A stretch of DNA of 64,000 nucleotides, from assembly GCF_025751515.1 (NCBI RefSeq), contig NZ_JAOWLE010000003.1, positions 233,895-297,894 of the forward strand, in the 5' to 3' direction. The notes below the pieces were generated by a model. That model was not told where the DNA came from, did not search any database, and saw only the letters and a list, made by a program, of their open reading frames with translations. How positions within the stretch are numbered: the stretch's first letter is position 1; each line of letters starts with the position of its first letter. A program made the position numbers and the translations under genes. The stretch comes from Actibacterium sp. XHP0104 (lineage in GTDB: Bacteria > Pseudomonadota > Alphaproteobacteria > Rhodobacterales > Rhodobacteraceae). Positions 53,218 to 62,119 of the stretch are shown one piece after another.

Positions 53218-53448
53218 TCAAGCATTTGAGCCTCCATTCGGGTCGCAGACCAAGTTGGCCATCCAGTTTTCGACGTCGATCCGCCGATATAGAACCTTGC
53301 CAGTGCGGCTACCGGACTTAGAACGGAGAAAGCGTGGGCCATAACCAAGATGGCGACCTTTCTCGAAATAACTTACGCTGAAACCGGTGATATCCGGCAG
53401 CTGCTTGGTTGTAAGAAGTTGGTTTTTTGTAAGAGTCATCTTGACCAC
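53218..53448 (-). CDS. AlpA-like helix-turn-helix regulator/excisionase
   Basis: A 76-residue protein of the MerR-like/AlpA fold: LLTTKQLPDITGFSVSYFEK as the first helix-turn-helix and KVLYRRIDVENWMANL as the C-terminal winged part. Such proteins regulate or direct excision of integrative elements with tyrosine recombinases. Start is GTG or ATG within the first four codons; the second methionine (MTLTKNQ) is the more usual start. It lies between the two unknown island genes. Confidence 0.8.
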   Translation of the reverse strand: MVKMTLTKNQLLTTKQLPDITGFSVSYFEKGRHLGYGPRFLRSKSGSRTGKVLYRRIDVENWMANLVCDPNGGSNA

Positions 53449-53505
53449 CTTTCATTTTTTCGGTGGTCACTTATTTGCCGGTGTTTACGAGATTAATCCA
53501 AGGAT

Positions 53506-54120
53506 CTAAACTATCCCCTTTAAATCCCTAATGAAATCAGACGTTAAGCTCATCGGTACGGATGTCGGTCCTAGCAGCACCTGGAGTTGGCGCGTCTTAT
53601 CCGTGATAAGTTTAACTCCGCTGTCGTCCTCCGCGAATCGAATAAGTTCGTCGAATTCGCTTACGAACTTCCGCGATAGCCGCTTCACAGAGCTTTCGCA
53701 GGTGCCAATTTCCTTTCGCCCCCCATTTGCGAGCCCTTTCTCCAATGCACCCAAAGCAAGGTCTTTGAGCGAACGGCAGTCGATCTCTTCTGGTTGGCAG
53801 ACGTATGTTCCATGCTCATCGGCTGGGATTTCTCCACTTCGGTCGGCAACATAACCTAGAGCCATATCTCTAAGCGCGGCGTAGTCGGCGTAGTACTTGT
53901 TGCGCGTTCCCGCTGGAATGCCGAATAATGCGCGGCGAGCATCACGGAGGCGGTCCGCTTCGCTAATGTTGCCACCTTTCTCCATCAGCGGATGCGCTCG
54001 GATGAATGCTAGTAGCATTGCGTCAACAAACGCGTTGCTAAGAACGCTTCCCCGCCAGTCGTGCTCATCGACATGCTTGCTGAGAACCCACCAGTCGTCA
54101 TCTTTTGGTGTATCTATCAT
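53506..54120 (-). CDS. Island hypothetical protein
   Basis: A 204-residue protein; the ATG at 54118-54120 (MIDTPKDDDWWVLSKHVDEH) is chosen because AAAGG precedes it by six bases, while the longer frame to 54147 has no such site. It is mainly helical, with RAHPLMEKGGNISEADRLRDARRALFG and a later Lys/Arg-rich helix. No family is recognised. It lies between the recombinase and the AlpA-like gene on the same strand, suggesting a role in element regulation or maintenance. Confidence 0.65.
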   Translation of the reverse strand: MIDTPKDDDWWVLSKHVDEHDWRGSVLSNAFVDAMLLAFIRAHPLMEKGGNISEADRLRDARRALFGIPAGTRNKYYADYAALRDMALGYVADRSGEIPADEHGTYVCQPEEIDCRSLKDLALGALEKGLANGGRKEIGTCESSVKRLSRKFVSEFDELIRFAEDDSGVKLITDKTRQLQVLLGPTSVPMSLTSDFIRDLKGIV

Positions 54121-54321
54121 GAAGCGCCTTTCATTTTTCCCTGGCATAAATGCCCGAAATGATGCGCGTGTGCGTACGAAGGCGCAACCGGACGATCACC
54201 GGTTAAACACATGAATTTCGTCTTTTCTATGTTCAGGGATGCGCCCGGATTCCTTCGGAGCCGGAATGGCTATCGCACCCATGGCTCTGAGTGCCCTCGA
54301 TGGGGTGGGGTCACCCGAGGG

Positions 54322-55488
54322 TCAGTCGCGTGGTTCTTTCAGTTCCAGGATGCGCTTGGCCACCAGTTCGACCGGCTCGCGCAGACGTTCAGCATTCACC
54401 ACGATATAGCCGCCGGTTACGTCCCCATTGGTGCGGTGGTTCAGCAGCCGCTTGAGCGCGTAGTAGGGCACGTCGAGGCTCTCGGCGATGGTGATGAAGG
54501 TGCGCCGCAAGTCGTGCAGGGTGAAGTTGACGCCGGACCCGGCCGACACGCGCAGAAGGAACTTCTTGGTTTCGACCAAATGGCCGGTACGACCCGGTCC
54601 GGGGAACACCCAAGAAGAGCCTTGGTTCGCCTCGCGCCGTTGAGCCAGCAGGTCGGCCAGAAACTCCGACAGAGGGAGGGTAAGCGGGTCGCCGTTCTTG
54701 GTGGTCGGCAGGTGAAGGGTCTTGGCCGAGAGGTCCACGTTCTCCCAGCGCAGTTGCATCACTTCGCTGCGGCGCATGCCTGTGAACAGAGCGGTCAGAA
54801 GGAAATCCCGGGAATAATCCGGCTCCGCCATAACCGCCTTCCACCACGCGGGCAGATCGACAGCGGTCACAACGGTTTGGCGGCGGCGCTCTTTGAACCA
54901 TGCCCGCGCTTGGGTCAGGATTTGCACCGGATTGGGCGGATAGTCGTCCTGCGTGGCGGAGATAAAATTGTAGACCGAACGAAAGTGGCGAATCACATTG
55001 TTGGCGGTGGTCTCGCCGTGTTTTTTACCAATCTCCTGATGCTTCTTAAGAACCATCTGGCGGGTGATTTCCTTGATCTCCTTCTTGCGCCACGCCTTGA
55101 GGTACAGATGCGCCGACCGGCGGTAGTTGCTGACCGTGTTGGGGGACAGCGCCTTACGGGCCTCGAAGAAACGGTCGAAGGCCATTTCCACCGTGACCCG
55201 TTCTCGCTTTTCCTTGCGTTTCTCTGCATTGGGGTCGCGCCCTTCGGCCATCTCTCCCAAAATGACCAGCGCCTTCTTGCGGGCAATCTCCGGCGCAAAC
55301 ACATCGGCCCGGCCAATCGTGACCCGCCGCGTGCGCCGGTTCACCTGCCCTTCGGCAAAGAACACCTTGGAGTTGGCCCCGACCCGCAACCCAAAGCCGG
55401 AAAGCATGGTGTCGCGATAGAAAACCTGACCGCTCGCGGGATGCGGAACTTCATCGACTGCGCGGCGCGTAAGACGTAGGCTTGGCAT
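54322..55488 (-). CDS. Tyrosine recombinase (integrase) of the island
   Basis: A 388-residue site-specific recombinase. Start is the ATG at 55486-55488 because AGGAGG precedes it by about seven bases. It has an N-terminal arm-binding domain (about 1-85, SGFGLRVGANSKVFF), a core-binding domain (about 95-195), and a catalytic domain with arginine in TGMRRSEVMQLRW, HDLRRTF, histidine in LLNHRT and the tyrosine nucleophile in GGYIVV. It should cut within the anticodon loop of tRNA-Thr. It lies about 3.3 kb inside attL rather than next to it, which is unusual. Confidence 0.93.
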   Translation of the reverse strand: MPSLRLTRRAVDEVPHPASGQVFYRDTMLSGFGLRVGANSKVFFAEGQVNRRTRRVTIGRADVFAPEIARKKALVILGEMAEGRDPNAEKRKEKRERVTVEMAFDRFFEARKALSPNTVSNYRRSAHLYLKAWRKKEIKEITRQMVLKKHQEIGKKHGETTANNVIRHFRSVYNFISATQDDYPPNPVQILTQARAWFKERRRQTVVTAVDLPAWWKAVMAEPDYSRDFLLTALFTGMRRSEVMQLRWENVDLSAKTLHLPTTKNGDPLTLPLSEFLADLLAQRREANQGSSWVFPGPGRTGHLVETKKFLLRVSAGSGVNFTLHDLRRTFITIAESLDVPYYALKRLLNHRTNGDVTGGYIVVNAERLREPVELVAKRILELKEPRD

Positions 55489-55806
55489 TGTGACCCTCCT
55501 TCTGACCACAAATCATTTTAAGCACATCCAGAGAAAAAGCTCGACTTTTCATCGGGTTATGATAGGATTTCCGGCCATGTACGAGAGAATGAAAGACCGC
55601 TCAAACCAATGTGCTGCTCAGGAATTGGCATGAGTTTGCGAGCGAGTTTGCGAAAAGGCTACGCATCGCACGCACGGACGAAGGAGTGGTGAAGTCTGAG
55701 CTATCCGCGACGGAAAGGGTGATTAGTACCTAGTGGTCATTTCGGCCTGGCGTGACCTCCCGAACGGCGGTATAGTAAGAGCAAGTGGACTTAGAGAGAG
55801 CCAGCA
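55489..55806. other. Intergenic region before the cargo operon
   Basis: About 318 bases between the divergent recombinase and cargo operon with no supported gene. A TATAGT hexamer at 55771, 30 bases before the first cargo start, could be its -10 element; no good -35 is seen. It must also contain the recombinase promoter. Confidence 0.4.
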
Positions 55807-57639
55807 ATGAAAACGAATAAAAAAAATATGATGGCTGGTCTTAAGTTACACAAGATAGTCAACCGCACAGCAACGGCTAGAGAAGCCAAGTTCAAGTTTG
55901 ATTCAGGGGAAACTTTGTCTACCCGCAGGTTTCTCCCTCTAGGGAAAGGGGACGAGGTACGGACGGACGGAACACGACTGGAAGTTCTGGCAAAGCAGGA
56001 CAACTCCTGGATTCGGATCGACGTGCCTTGGAAAGCCCAATCCAAAGTGCTGGTTGGTGCTCGAGAAGTCGACATTACCTTGAAGGAGGTTGAAACCGCC
56101 GAGGAGCTTTCTCAATTCAGTGAACTGAAGAACTTTCACTATAGGGGGGGAGGGGGCGCGGGTCGGGTTGTACCCCTAATAGCCACAAGTGAAGTTTGGG
56201 ATCTTCCTCCGACACTTGGTTTCATCGAAATCTCATCCAGCATGATAGCTAATTCGGCAAGACGAGTTTTTTTCAACGCGCCTTTCTGGGATGAGACAGG
56301 TATTACGTGGAATACGTGGGATAGGGCCGCCTCAAAGGCCTATTCGAATACGATCTGCCGGATTTCTAGGTTCGTTATTCATCCTGAGGTTCGCGGCCTC
56401 GGTTTAGCGCGTCCGCTTATTTGCGCTGCGCGTGAGTATTCCGCCAAGCAATGGCACTACGGAGGTTTTCGGCCACGATTTATCGAAATCACAGCCGACA
56501 TGCTCAACTACTATCCGTTTGTCGATGAGGACTTTTTCCTAATGGGGAAAACCGAGGGTAACGAGCATCGGCTTTCGAAAGATATGAACTACCTTGTAAG
56601 AAAAGCCCTTTCGGCTGAGGGTGTGAAGGCCATGCCCCAAGGCGGCGGCGGGGTAATGACCATGCAGCGCGGTTACGCTTCCACCCTACTCAAGCACATG
56701 CAAAGTGGAGAAAGATCTTTTGATGATGTGATTTCATCTCTGAAATATGATCCTGCGGAGTTGGATCAGGAGACATGGGAAGCATTGTACCGACTAAATC
56801 GGAGGCCAAAGCCTTGTTATATTTCGGGCCTTACACCCAAAGCCAAAAAGTATGTTTCGGATCGTTTTCAAGTGATTGGGTTCACCAAGTCGAAAGAATT
56901 AAATCCATCGAGTGAATCCAAAACGGTCATTGAGTTTTCCGACCTATCTGCATCTGTAAAAACCCCAATGTCGCAATCTACGCGAGCCAGAACCGTTCAA
57001 GACGCGTTCGGGTTTGTCGGTGCAGATTTTGAAGCGGAAATTGTCAAGCCTTTCAGCCTAGAAGTGCCGCGTGGAGGCATTTCTCTTGTTTGCGGAGCGA
57101 GTGGATCGGGAAAAACTCTACTTCTCGAGGCTATGAAGTCCAGCTCAAGTTTGGAAAGAGAATTCTCAGTGGACGGTACTTCGGTCCACCTGACTGGCGA
57201 CTTAAAGGGCAGTGTGCAGGTTGATACCATGGCCGAAATCGATAACGAAAGATGCCCTTTGGACCATGTTAAGAGTAGCGACGTCGAAGCCTTCATACGA
57301 GTTGCCGCAAGCTGTGGGCTTGCGGAGCCTCAACTGTTCGTCAGACCTGTGTCTGGCTTGAGCTCAGGTCAAAAGTATCGCCTACAGCTTGCTCTCACCA
57401 TGCTCTCAAAGCCTCAAGTCGTACTGATCGATAATTTTTGCGAAGCTCTTGATCAGTACACGACACATGCCGTTTGCAAGGGCCTACGAAATTTGGCAGC
57501 ATCCCGAAACACAGCCGTGGTTGTCGCCACCGCTGCCTACGAGAGATTGCTTCCAATGTTGAAACAAAAGCAAACCATACTGCTAAGGCGGGGTAGCGCA
57601 CCGCAGGTGAGGCAAAACTCCAGATTGGATGCAGAATGA
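55807..57639 (+). CDS. GNAT acetyltransferase-ABC ATPase fusion (COG2401-like)
   Basis: A 610-residue soluble fusion. The N-terminal half contains a GNAT core: CRISRFVIHPEVRGLGLARP at about 182-201, where RGLGLA is the acetyl-CoA-binding motif A. The C-terminal part is an ABC ATPase: Walker A GASGSGKT at about 431-438, signature LSSGQKYRLQLAL at about 518-530, Walker B VVLIDNF at about 538-544, but the usual catalytic glutamate after Walker B is replaced (DNFCEA). There are no membrane helices. Fusions of this order are known as COG2401, without assigned function. It begins a five-gene operon in which every junction overlaps. It could sense or modify a target and signal by ATP state; that is inference. 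Confidence 0.8.
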   Translation: MKTNKKNMMAGLKLHKIVNRTATAREAKFKFDSGETLSTRRFLPLGKGDEVRTDGTRLEVLAKQDNSWIRIDVPWKAQSKVLVGAREVDITLKEVETAEELSQFSELKNFHYRGGGGAGRVVPLIATSEVWDLPPTLGFIEISSSMIANSARRVFFNAPFWDETGITWNTWDRAASKAYSNTICRISRFVIHPEVRGLGLARPLICAAREYSAKQWHYGGFRPRFIEITADMLNYYPFVDEDFFLMGKTEGNEHRLSKDMNYLVRKALSAEGVKAMPQGGGGVMTMQRGYASTLLKHMQSGERSFDDVISSLKYDPAELDQETWEALYRLNRRPKPCYISGLTPKAKKYVSDRFQVIGFTKSKELNPSSESKTVIEFSDLSASVKTPMSQSTRARTVQDAFGFVGADFEAEIVKPFSLEVPRGGISLVCGASGSGKTLLLEAMKSSSSLEREFSVDGTSVHLTGDLKGSVQVDTMAEIDNERCPLDHVKSSDVEAFIRVAASCGLAEPQLFVRPVSGLSSGQKYRLQLALTMLSKPQVVLIDNFCEALDQYTTHAVCKGLRNLAASRNTAVVVATAAYERLLPMLKQKQTILLRRGSAPQVRQNSRLDAE

Positions 57640-58991
57640 AGTATAAGAAGGTTTTCTCAACCACCCGATTTAGAACATCAAGCCACAACACATTTAACAT
57701 TGATAGCAAGCAGAAGCGGGTTTTGATTGGCGCTAGGCCGGGTGGTGACAACAGAACCGCATTCTTAGGAAAAGTGATTGAGCAAGGGAAATCATCGAAC
57801 ATTTTGGACTATGGGGTGTACTGTGATGTCAGTTTCCCGCACGTAGTCGGAATATTTGGTAGTCGCGGAAGTGGAAAAAGCTTTGATTTAGGCGTCTGGC
57901 TGGAAGGTGTATTTGGCGCGGCATCAACTGACGAGCAAAGGATAACAGATTCTGCCATTGTCTTTGATGTTCAAGACCAATTCTGGACATTGGCATATGA
58001 GCCCAGCCAATCGGTAGAGGCTGACAGCGATCAGCTCGCCGATCTTCTTGAGTGGGGGTTGGAGCCGAAGCTAGTTCCAAACGTCAAGGTGCTTGTTCCG
58101 CAAACCAGCGATACCGAAGTACCAAACTCGGAAACATTCTCGATCTCATCTGAACAGCTATCGACGTCAGACTATCTTGCAATTCTGGAACTCGAACGCT
58201 TTAGCGCTATGGGGCAGGCGCTACTAACTCTGATTTCTATTTATGGCAAAAGAACACCCGGTGATTTGGCTGGAAACTGTGTGGACTCTCCCGAGCTGTC
58301 GGGTTTCCAACAGTCGACGATTGATGGACTCAGGTGGAGATTGGAGGGGCTGGACGGAACTGGCTTGATCACTGCAACCGGCGTCGAAATCGACCTCTTG
58401 CTCGCACCGGGAAGCCTTACGGTCATACTGATGCGTAACCTACCGGAAATGATAAGGGGGTTAGTCGTTGGTGTCATTTCTCGCTTGGTTGCCGATAGAA
58501 TGGGCAGGGTTCAGCAAGCAAGAAAGGTCGCAGATCGCACAGGCAGCCCCCCTCCGCCCGACGCAAAAAAGCTTACCAACCGCCTCTGGTTGGTATTGGA
58601 TGAGGCGCACGTGCTTGTTCCTTCTGACGGGCAAACCCCGGCAACCGCACCGCTGGTTGACTACGTCAAGCGAGGTAGGGATGCTGGTTTGTCACTTGTT
58701 TTTGCCACTCAACAGCCGTCTGCAGTCAACTCGAAGCTTCTAAGCCAAGTGGACATAACAATTACACACATGCTGGGCTTCGACACCGACCTTTCGGCTG
58801 CCGTTGCTCGAATGCCCACACGATCTGCCGCTGAGTACGAAATTAGTCATGAGCGCACTACATCTATGACTGATGTACTAAGAAGCCTCGGCCCCGGAGA
58901 AGCCGTTGTCGCGGATGGTGCAAGCGGTAGGACTTTCATCGCCAAAATCAGGCCCAGAACGAGCGCGCATGGTGGAGCCACGCCCAAATGA
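57636..58991 (+). CDS. HerA-like hexameric ATPase
   Basis: A 451-residue ATPase of the HerA/FtsK superfamily. Walker A GIFGSRGSGKSF at about 70-81, Walker B WLVLDEAHVLVPS at about 318-330 and the family's glutamine motif FATQQPSAVNSKLLSQVD at about 355-372 are all present. HerA proteins form rings that translocate DNA and often work with a nuclease, here perhaps the PLD-like protein two genes downstream. Start is ATG in an ATGA overlap with the GNAT-ABC gene. It is only distantly related to the second HerA-like gene at 62452. Confidence 0.85.
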   Translation: MKYKKVFSTTRFRTSSHNTFNIDSKQKRVLIGARPGGDNRTAFLGKVIEQGKSSNILDYGVYCDVSFPHVVGIFGSRGSGKSFDLGVWLEGVFGAASTDEQRITDSAIVFDVQDQFWTLAYEPSQSVEADSDQLADLLEWGLEPKLVPNVKVLVPQTSDTEVPNSETFSISSEQLSTSDYLAILELERFSAMGQALLTLISIYGKRTPGDLAGNCVDSPELSGFQQSTIDGLRWRLEGLDGTGLITATGVEIDLLLAPGSLTVILMRNLPEMIRGLVVGVISRLVADRMGRVQQARKVADRTGSPPPPDAKKLTNRLWLVLDEAHVLVPSDGQTPATAPLVDYVKRGRDAGLSLVFATQQPSAVNSKLLSQVDITITHMLGFDTDLSAAVARMPTRSAAEYEISHERTTSMTDVLRSLGPGEAVVADGASGRTFIAKIRPRTSAHGGATPK

Positions 58992-60142
58992 GCTTATTCG
59001 GGACCCGATCTGAGATGGAGGCGGCGCTATCCGGCGCACTCTCGCGGTACATCGGCTACACGACAGGGGCTTATGACCTGAACAGAATCTTTTCGACACT
59101 AGATGCATTTGGCGACAATCCGTCTCTCTATAGAGATGAGATAGTTGCTTTTCTCGATGAAACAGATCACGGGGAAACTGAAGGTCGAGACCAAAAGAGA
59201 ACTTCAGGTGAATACCGTTCCGAAGTTCTGAGCTTTGCCAAATCTATGGATTTGGTCGAGACCGTATCGCGGAGAGATGCACGACTCGAGCGCCTCGCCC
59301 CAACGGAACTTGGGCGAACATTGAACGGTGCAAGAGACGTGCGTGACCGCGAGTTTCTGAAGTTTTTCACAGCGAAACTAGTTTTTCTAGCGGACGCTGA
59401 TGCGCTGTATCCAATCTTGAAGTTCTATGAGTCATCAACCTCGCAGGATATCCAGTCCTATTATCAAGAATTCATGCGTGAGCTTAGACATCGAAGAACG
59501 GAATGGTTGCACGCAGCTTTTCCGGAGGCGATTCTAAGAGACAGAGTGGCCAACGCCATTTCTTGGCTAACCCCAGTCAAGGGGCGGAAGGGCCAATATA
59601 AGATCGAAAGCATCTCCAAGAACACGGCGAGACACCACGTGACACCACGCAAAGGGTGGCTGGAAGACATTGGGATGTTTGACCGTTCCAACGCTACGCT
59701 TCGGAGGTTTGGCCGAGAAGCAATTGCATCACTAGAAGTGGGTGAAGAATTCTTTTGGCTCGGCCCCCAAAAAGGGCTCCAGACAGAGCTCGGAATCCCC
59801 ATATCTCTCCAAGCAGGAGAGCCGTACGAAGATACATGGTTCGCAGACTCTAACAGATTGAAACCAAAAGAATTTGAGGTTCAATCCCTCATTGATGATG
59901 TTGTTCGTGTGATGGTTTTGGGGTACCCTGCAAGTAAGCTCAAGCACGCTTCTCAAGCTTCCCTTCGGCTTCCGATAGAGTACATAACGTTTCGCAGCTT
60001 CAAGGACCAAAGGAGCTATGACTGGCAGACAGTGGTAGATGAGGTGTTCAAATCACGTAAGTCGGAAGTCGAGCGGTTTTCGGCGAAAAAGGGTTCAATT
60101 GGGTTCTACCGACCCAAAGTAAAGCAAGAAAAACAAAATTGA
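58988..60142 (+). CDS. Unknown protein of the cargo operon
   Basis: A 384-residue soluble protein I do not recognise. The N-terminal third looks like a winged helix region (SGEYRSEVLSFAKSMDLVET, then RLERLAPTELGRTLNGA), followed by a helical part and a basic segment (TARHHVTPRKGWLEDIGMF). The C-terminus is lysine-rich (KKGSIGFYRPKVKQEKQN). Winged helix and basic character suggest DNA binding, perhaps as the specificity or loading subunit for the HerA ring. It overlaps both neighbours by four bases, so equal production with them is expected. Confidence 0.7.
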   Translation: MSLFGTRSEMEAALSGALSRYIGYTTGAYDLNRIFSTLDAFGDNPSLYRDEIVAFLDETDHGETEGRDQKRTSGEYRSEVLSFAKSMDLVETVSRRDARLERLAPTELGRTLNGARDVRDREFLKFFTAKLVFLADADALYPILKFYESSTSQDIQSYYQEFMRELRHRRTEWLHAAFPEAILRDRVANAISWLTPVKGRKGQYKIESISKNTARHHVTPRKGWLEDIGMFDRSNATLRRFGREAIASLEVGEEFFWLGPQKGLQTELGIPISLQAGEPYEDTWFADSNRLKPKEFEVQSLIDDVVRVMVLGYPASKLKHASQASLRLPIEYITFRSFKDQRSYDWQTVVDEVFKSRKSEVERFSAKKGSIGFYRPKVKQEKQN

Positions 60143-60690
60143 TGAGCAGTTCTAAGCGGTCAAACGTAACATTTCAAAATGTGCTTCACACGAAGGATTT
60201 TACTCGACGGTTTGTAAGTTCCTTGAGTGAAGAGATTTCCTTGTTGATGATTTGCTCTCCATATTTTGGAAAGTTGCCGGAACCGTTCAAAGATGTTGAG
60301 GAGTTTTGTCGATTTGCAAATCGGCGAGGGGTCGAAAAAATTCAGATTGTTACCGGGCCGCCAGGTGGCCATACGTCGTTGCCTATTGATACTGCTAGAG
60401 CACTGTCAGCTTTAGGGGTTGAGATTTATATTAGGTCGAAACCCTATTTACACGCGAAGATGTATCACTTCGAATACGCTAAAGGGTATTTTCGGAGCTT
60501 CGTTGGATCGGCAAATTTTACGATCGGTGGAATGGCAAACAACCATGAGCTTGTAACTGAAATGGAAGGCGTCGGAGACGCTACACCGTGCCATAGAGAA
60601 ATCGCACGTCTTAGGGACAACGGTGGCGCAATATCATACCAAAGTTGGCTGCAACGTGGACAGCCAGCAGGTGAAGGAGAAGAGAATTGA
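60139..60690 (+). CDS. PLD-like nuclease
   Basis: A 183-residue protein with a phospholipase D-type half site: LHAKMYHFE at about 109-117 gives the HxK pair, and FVGSANFTIGGM at about 128-139 gives the GSxN motif. The aspartate usual four residues after the lysine is glutamate here. It has a single site, so an active enzyme would be a dimer, as in Nuc and related nucleases. Start is TTG at 60139 overlapping the previous stop, or the next codon, ATG 60142. In this operon it is the probable DNA-cutting effector. Confidence 0.82.
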   Translation: MMSSSKRSNVTFQNVLHTKDFTRRFVSSLSEEISLLMICSPYFGKLPEPFKDVEEFCRFANRRGVEKIQIVTGPPGGHTSLPIDTARALSALGVEIYIRSKPYLHAKMYHFEYAKGYFRSFVGSANFTIGGMANNHELVTEMEGVGDATPCHREIARLRDNGGAISYQSWLQRGQPAGEGEEN

Positions 60691-61838
60691 AGCTGAACGC
60701 ATTTGACCTCAAGCAAGACCCATTTCCAATAGTGCCCGATGGACCAGTCCACAATTGGGCGGGAAGAGACGAGCTTAGGGAGGAACTAGTAGACCTCGTT
60801 AAAGGGGTTCGCGCCCGAGATATTGGTGTGACTGAGTTTGCTGTACTGCACGGCGAGTTAGGGGCTGGCAAGAGCCATGCATTGCGTTATCTCAAAACCA
60901 TGGTTGATAATAGCAAGGATGATTTTAAGTCCATCGCTATCTATATTGAACGACCTCGGGTCGCGACAAAGCTGAACTTTCTTGAGCTTTATAAGTACAT
61001 CATGCGTTACCTCGGTAGGGGAAAGTTCGAGGCTTTGTGCGAAGAGCTAAAATCCAAAGTTGATGAATTGGCCAAGGAGGCGGTCGTTCCCGAAGGGCTT
61101 GATAGCGCCCCGGAGAAGACAATGCGCTATGAAACCGCAATAGCGCAGTTTCCCGCTCATGACCGTCCAATGCTGCGCTTGCTCTATCGAGGAGCTGTAG
61201 AAACCCCTCAGGTTTTTGAGTTTATGTGCGGGAACATGAAGTGTGATGGCGACGAGTATGAAGGAAAAATAGACTCTGATTTCATCGCTTCGAAAGTGCT
61301 AGCGGACTTTTTCCGCGTGCTAATGACTGAGTTCAAGGATGAAACCTACGTTGTAGAGTCAGTTTATCTATTCATTGACGAAGGGGAAGTCTTGTTTGAC
61401 GCGAAGACTTCGGAAAGCGATCTTGTGTTTAATGGTATTCGTGAGCTTATCAACGGTTTGCCTTACAAGTTCTGTCTGGTGATTAGCTTCTCAGCTGCAA
61501 CAGCGCTCCTAGAAGCTGTAATGCCGCAACATTTGTTGAAACGACTTACAAGGAACTACATTGAAGTCCCAATGCTGGATGACGACGAAGCTCTTAAGTT
61601 TCTGAAGGCTCAGATCAACTATTTCAGGACAGATGAATCGGAGCATGCAGATACATACTATCCGTTTTCACAAGAATCTGTGGAGTTCATCATTTCGGAT
61701 ACGACAAGTCTAACCCCCAGAAACCTCTTCATCGATTGCAAGCGAGTATTGGAGCGAGCCATCCGCAGGTTTGACCTACAACCAGGCGACGAAATCGATT
61801 TGAAGACAACTGAGAAAATCCTTGAGGGCTATCGCTAA
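60687..61838 (+). CDS. AAA ATPase, ORC/Cdc6-like
   Basis: A 383-residue ATPase: Walker A HGELGAGKSHALRYL at about 53-67, Walker B VYLFIDEGEVLFD at about 225-237, and a sensor-like LTPRNLFIDCKR at about 342-353. The opening FDLKQDPFPIVPDGPVHNWAGRDEL resembles ORC/Cdc6-like and ExeA-like ATPases. Start is TTG at 60687, overlapping the PLD stop as TTGA and preceded by GGAGAAG. It ends the cargo operon and may act as a switch or DNA-loading factor. Confidence 0.8.
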   Translation: MKLNAFDLKQDPFPIVPDGPVHNWAGRDELREELVDLVKGVRARDIGVTEFAVLHGELGAGKSHALRYLKTMVDNSKDDFKSIAIYIERPRVATKLNFLELYKYIMRYLGRGKFEALCEELKSKVDELAKEAVVPEGLDSAPEKTMRYETAIAQFPAHDRPMLRLLYRGAVETPQVFEFMCGNMKCDGDEYEGKIDSDFIASKVLADFFRVLMTEFKDETYVVESVYLFIDEGEVLFDAKTSESDLVFNGIRELINGLPYKFCLVISFSAATALLEAVMPQHLLKRLTRNYIEVPMLDDDEALKFLKAQINYFRTDESEHADTYYPFSQESVEFIISDTTSLTPRNLFIDCKRVLERAIRRFDLQPGDEIDLKTTEKILEGYR

Positions 61839-61945
61839 ACAATGCGACGACCACAAAGCGTATTGGGAAGGAGTGCTTGCCGAAAGCTTCGAGTGGTCAA
61901 GCTATCGGCATGTCGCAACGCCTGTATTTTTGCACTCTTCTCGCT

Positions 61946-61987
61946 TAGTAGGGCGCCAAATTGCGCGCTAGTAGGGGATTAGTAGGG
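61946..61987 (+). repeat. Arm-type repeats near attR (three TAGTAGGG)
   Basis: TAGTAGGG at 61946, 61969 and 61980; the last two have the same 11-bp period and orientation as the pair near attL. They lie 130-175 bases inside the right junction in a gene-free stretch between the end of the cargo operon and attR. Confidence 0.65.
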
Positions 61988-62119
61988 TGTGTGTATCAAA
62001 CAATCGGAAACGGCATCTGGCTACGTCCAAAGGCTCGCTCTGAATTAGTCAAGCAATCGTAATATGTTATACGACTGACGGTGGTGAGTTCCAGCTCCAT
62101 GCAACGACCCGACGCCAAA

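Noticed and set aside
53115..53237. 40-codon frame between the AlpA-like gene and the next island gene
   Set aside because: It overlaps the end of the AlpA-like gene by 20 bases and lacks a ribosome site; translational coupling is possible but unsupported.
55807..61838. Assignment of the cargo operon to the Dpd (7-deazaguanine DNA modification) or DISARM systems because of the PLD-like protein
   Set aside because: No DpdA transglycosylase-like gene, no SNF2 helicase, no DrmA/DrmB and no methyltransferase are present; only the PLD fold is shared.
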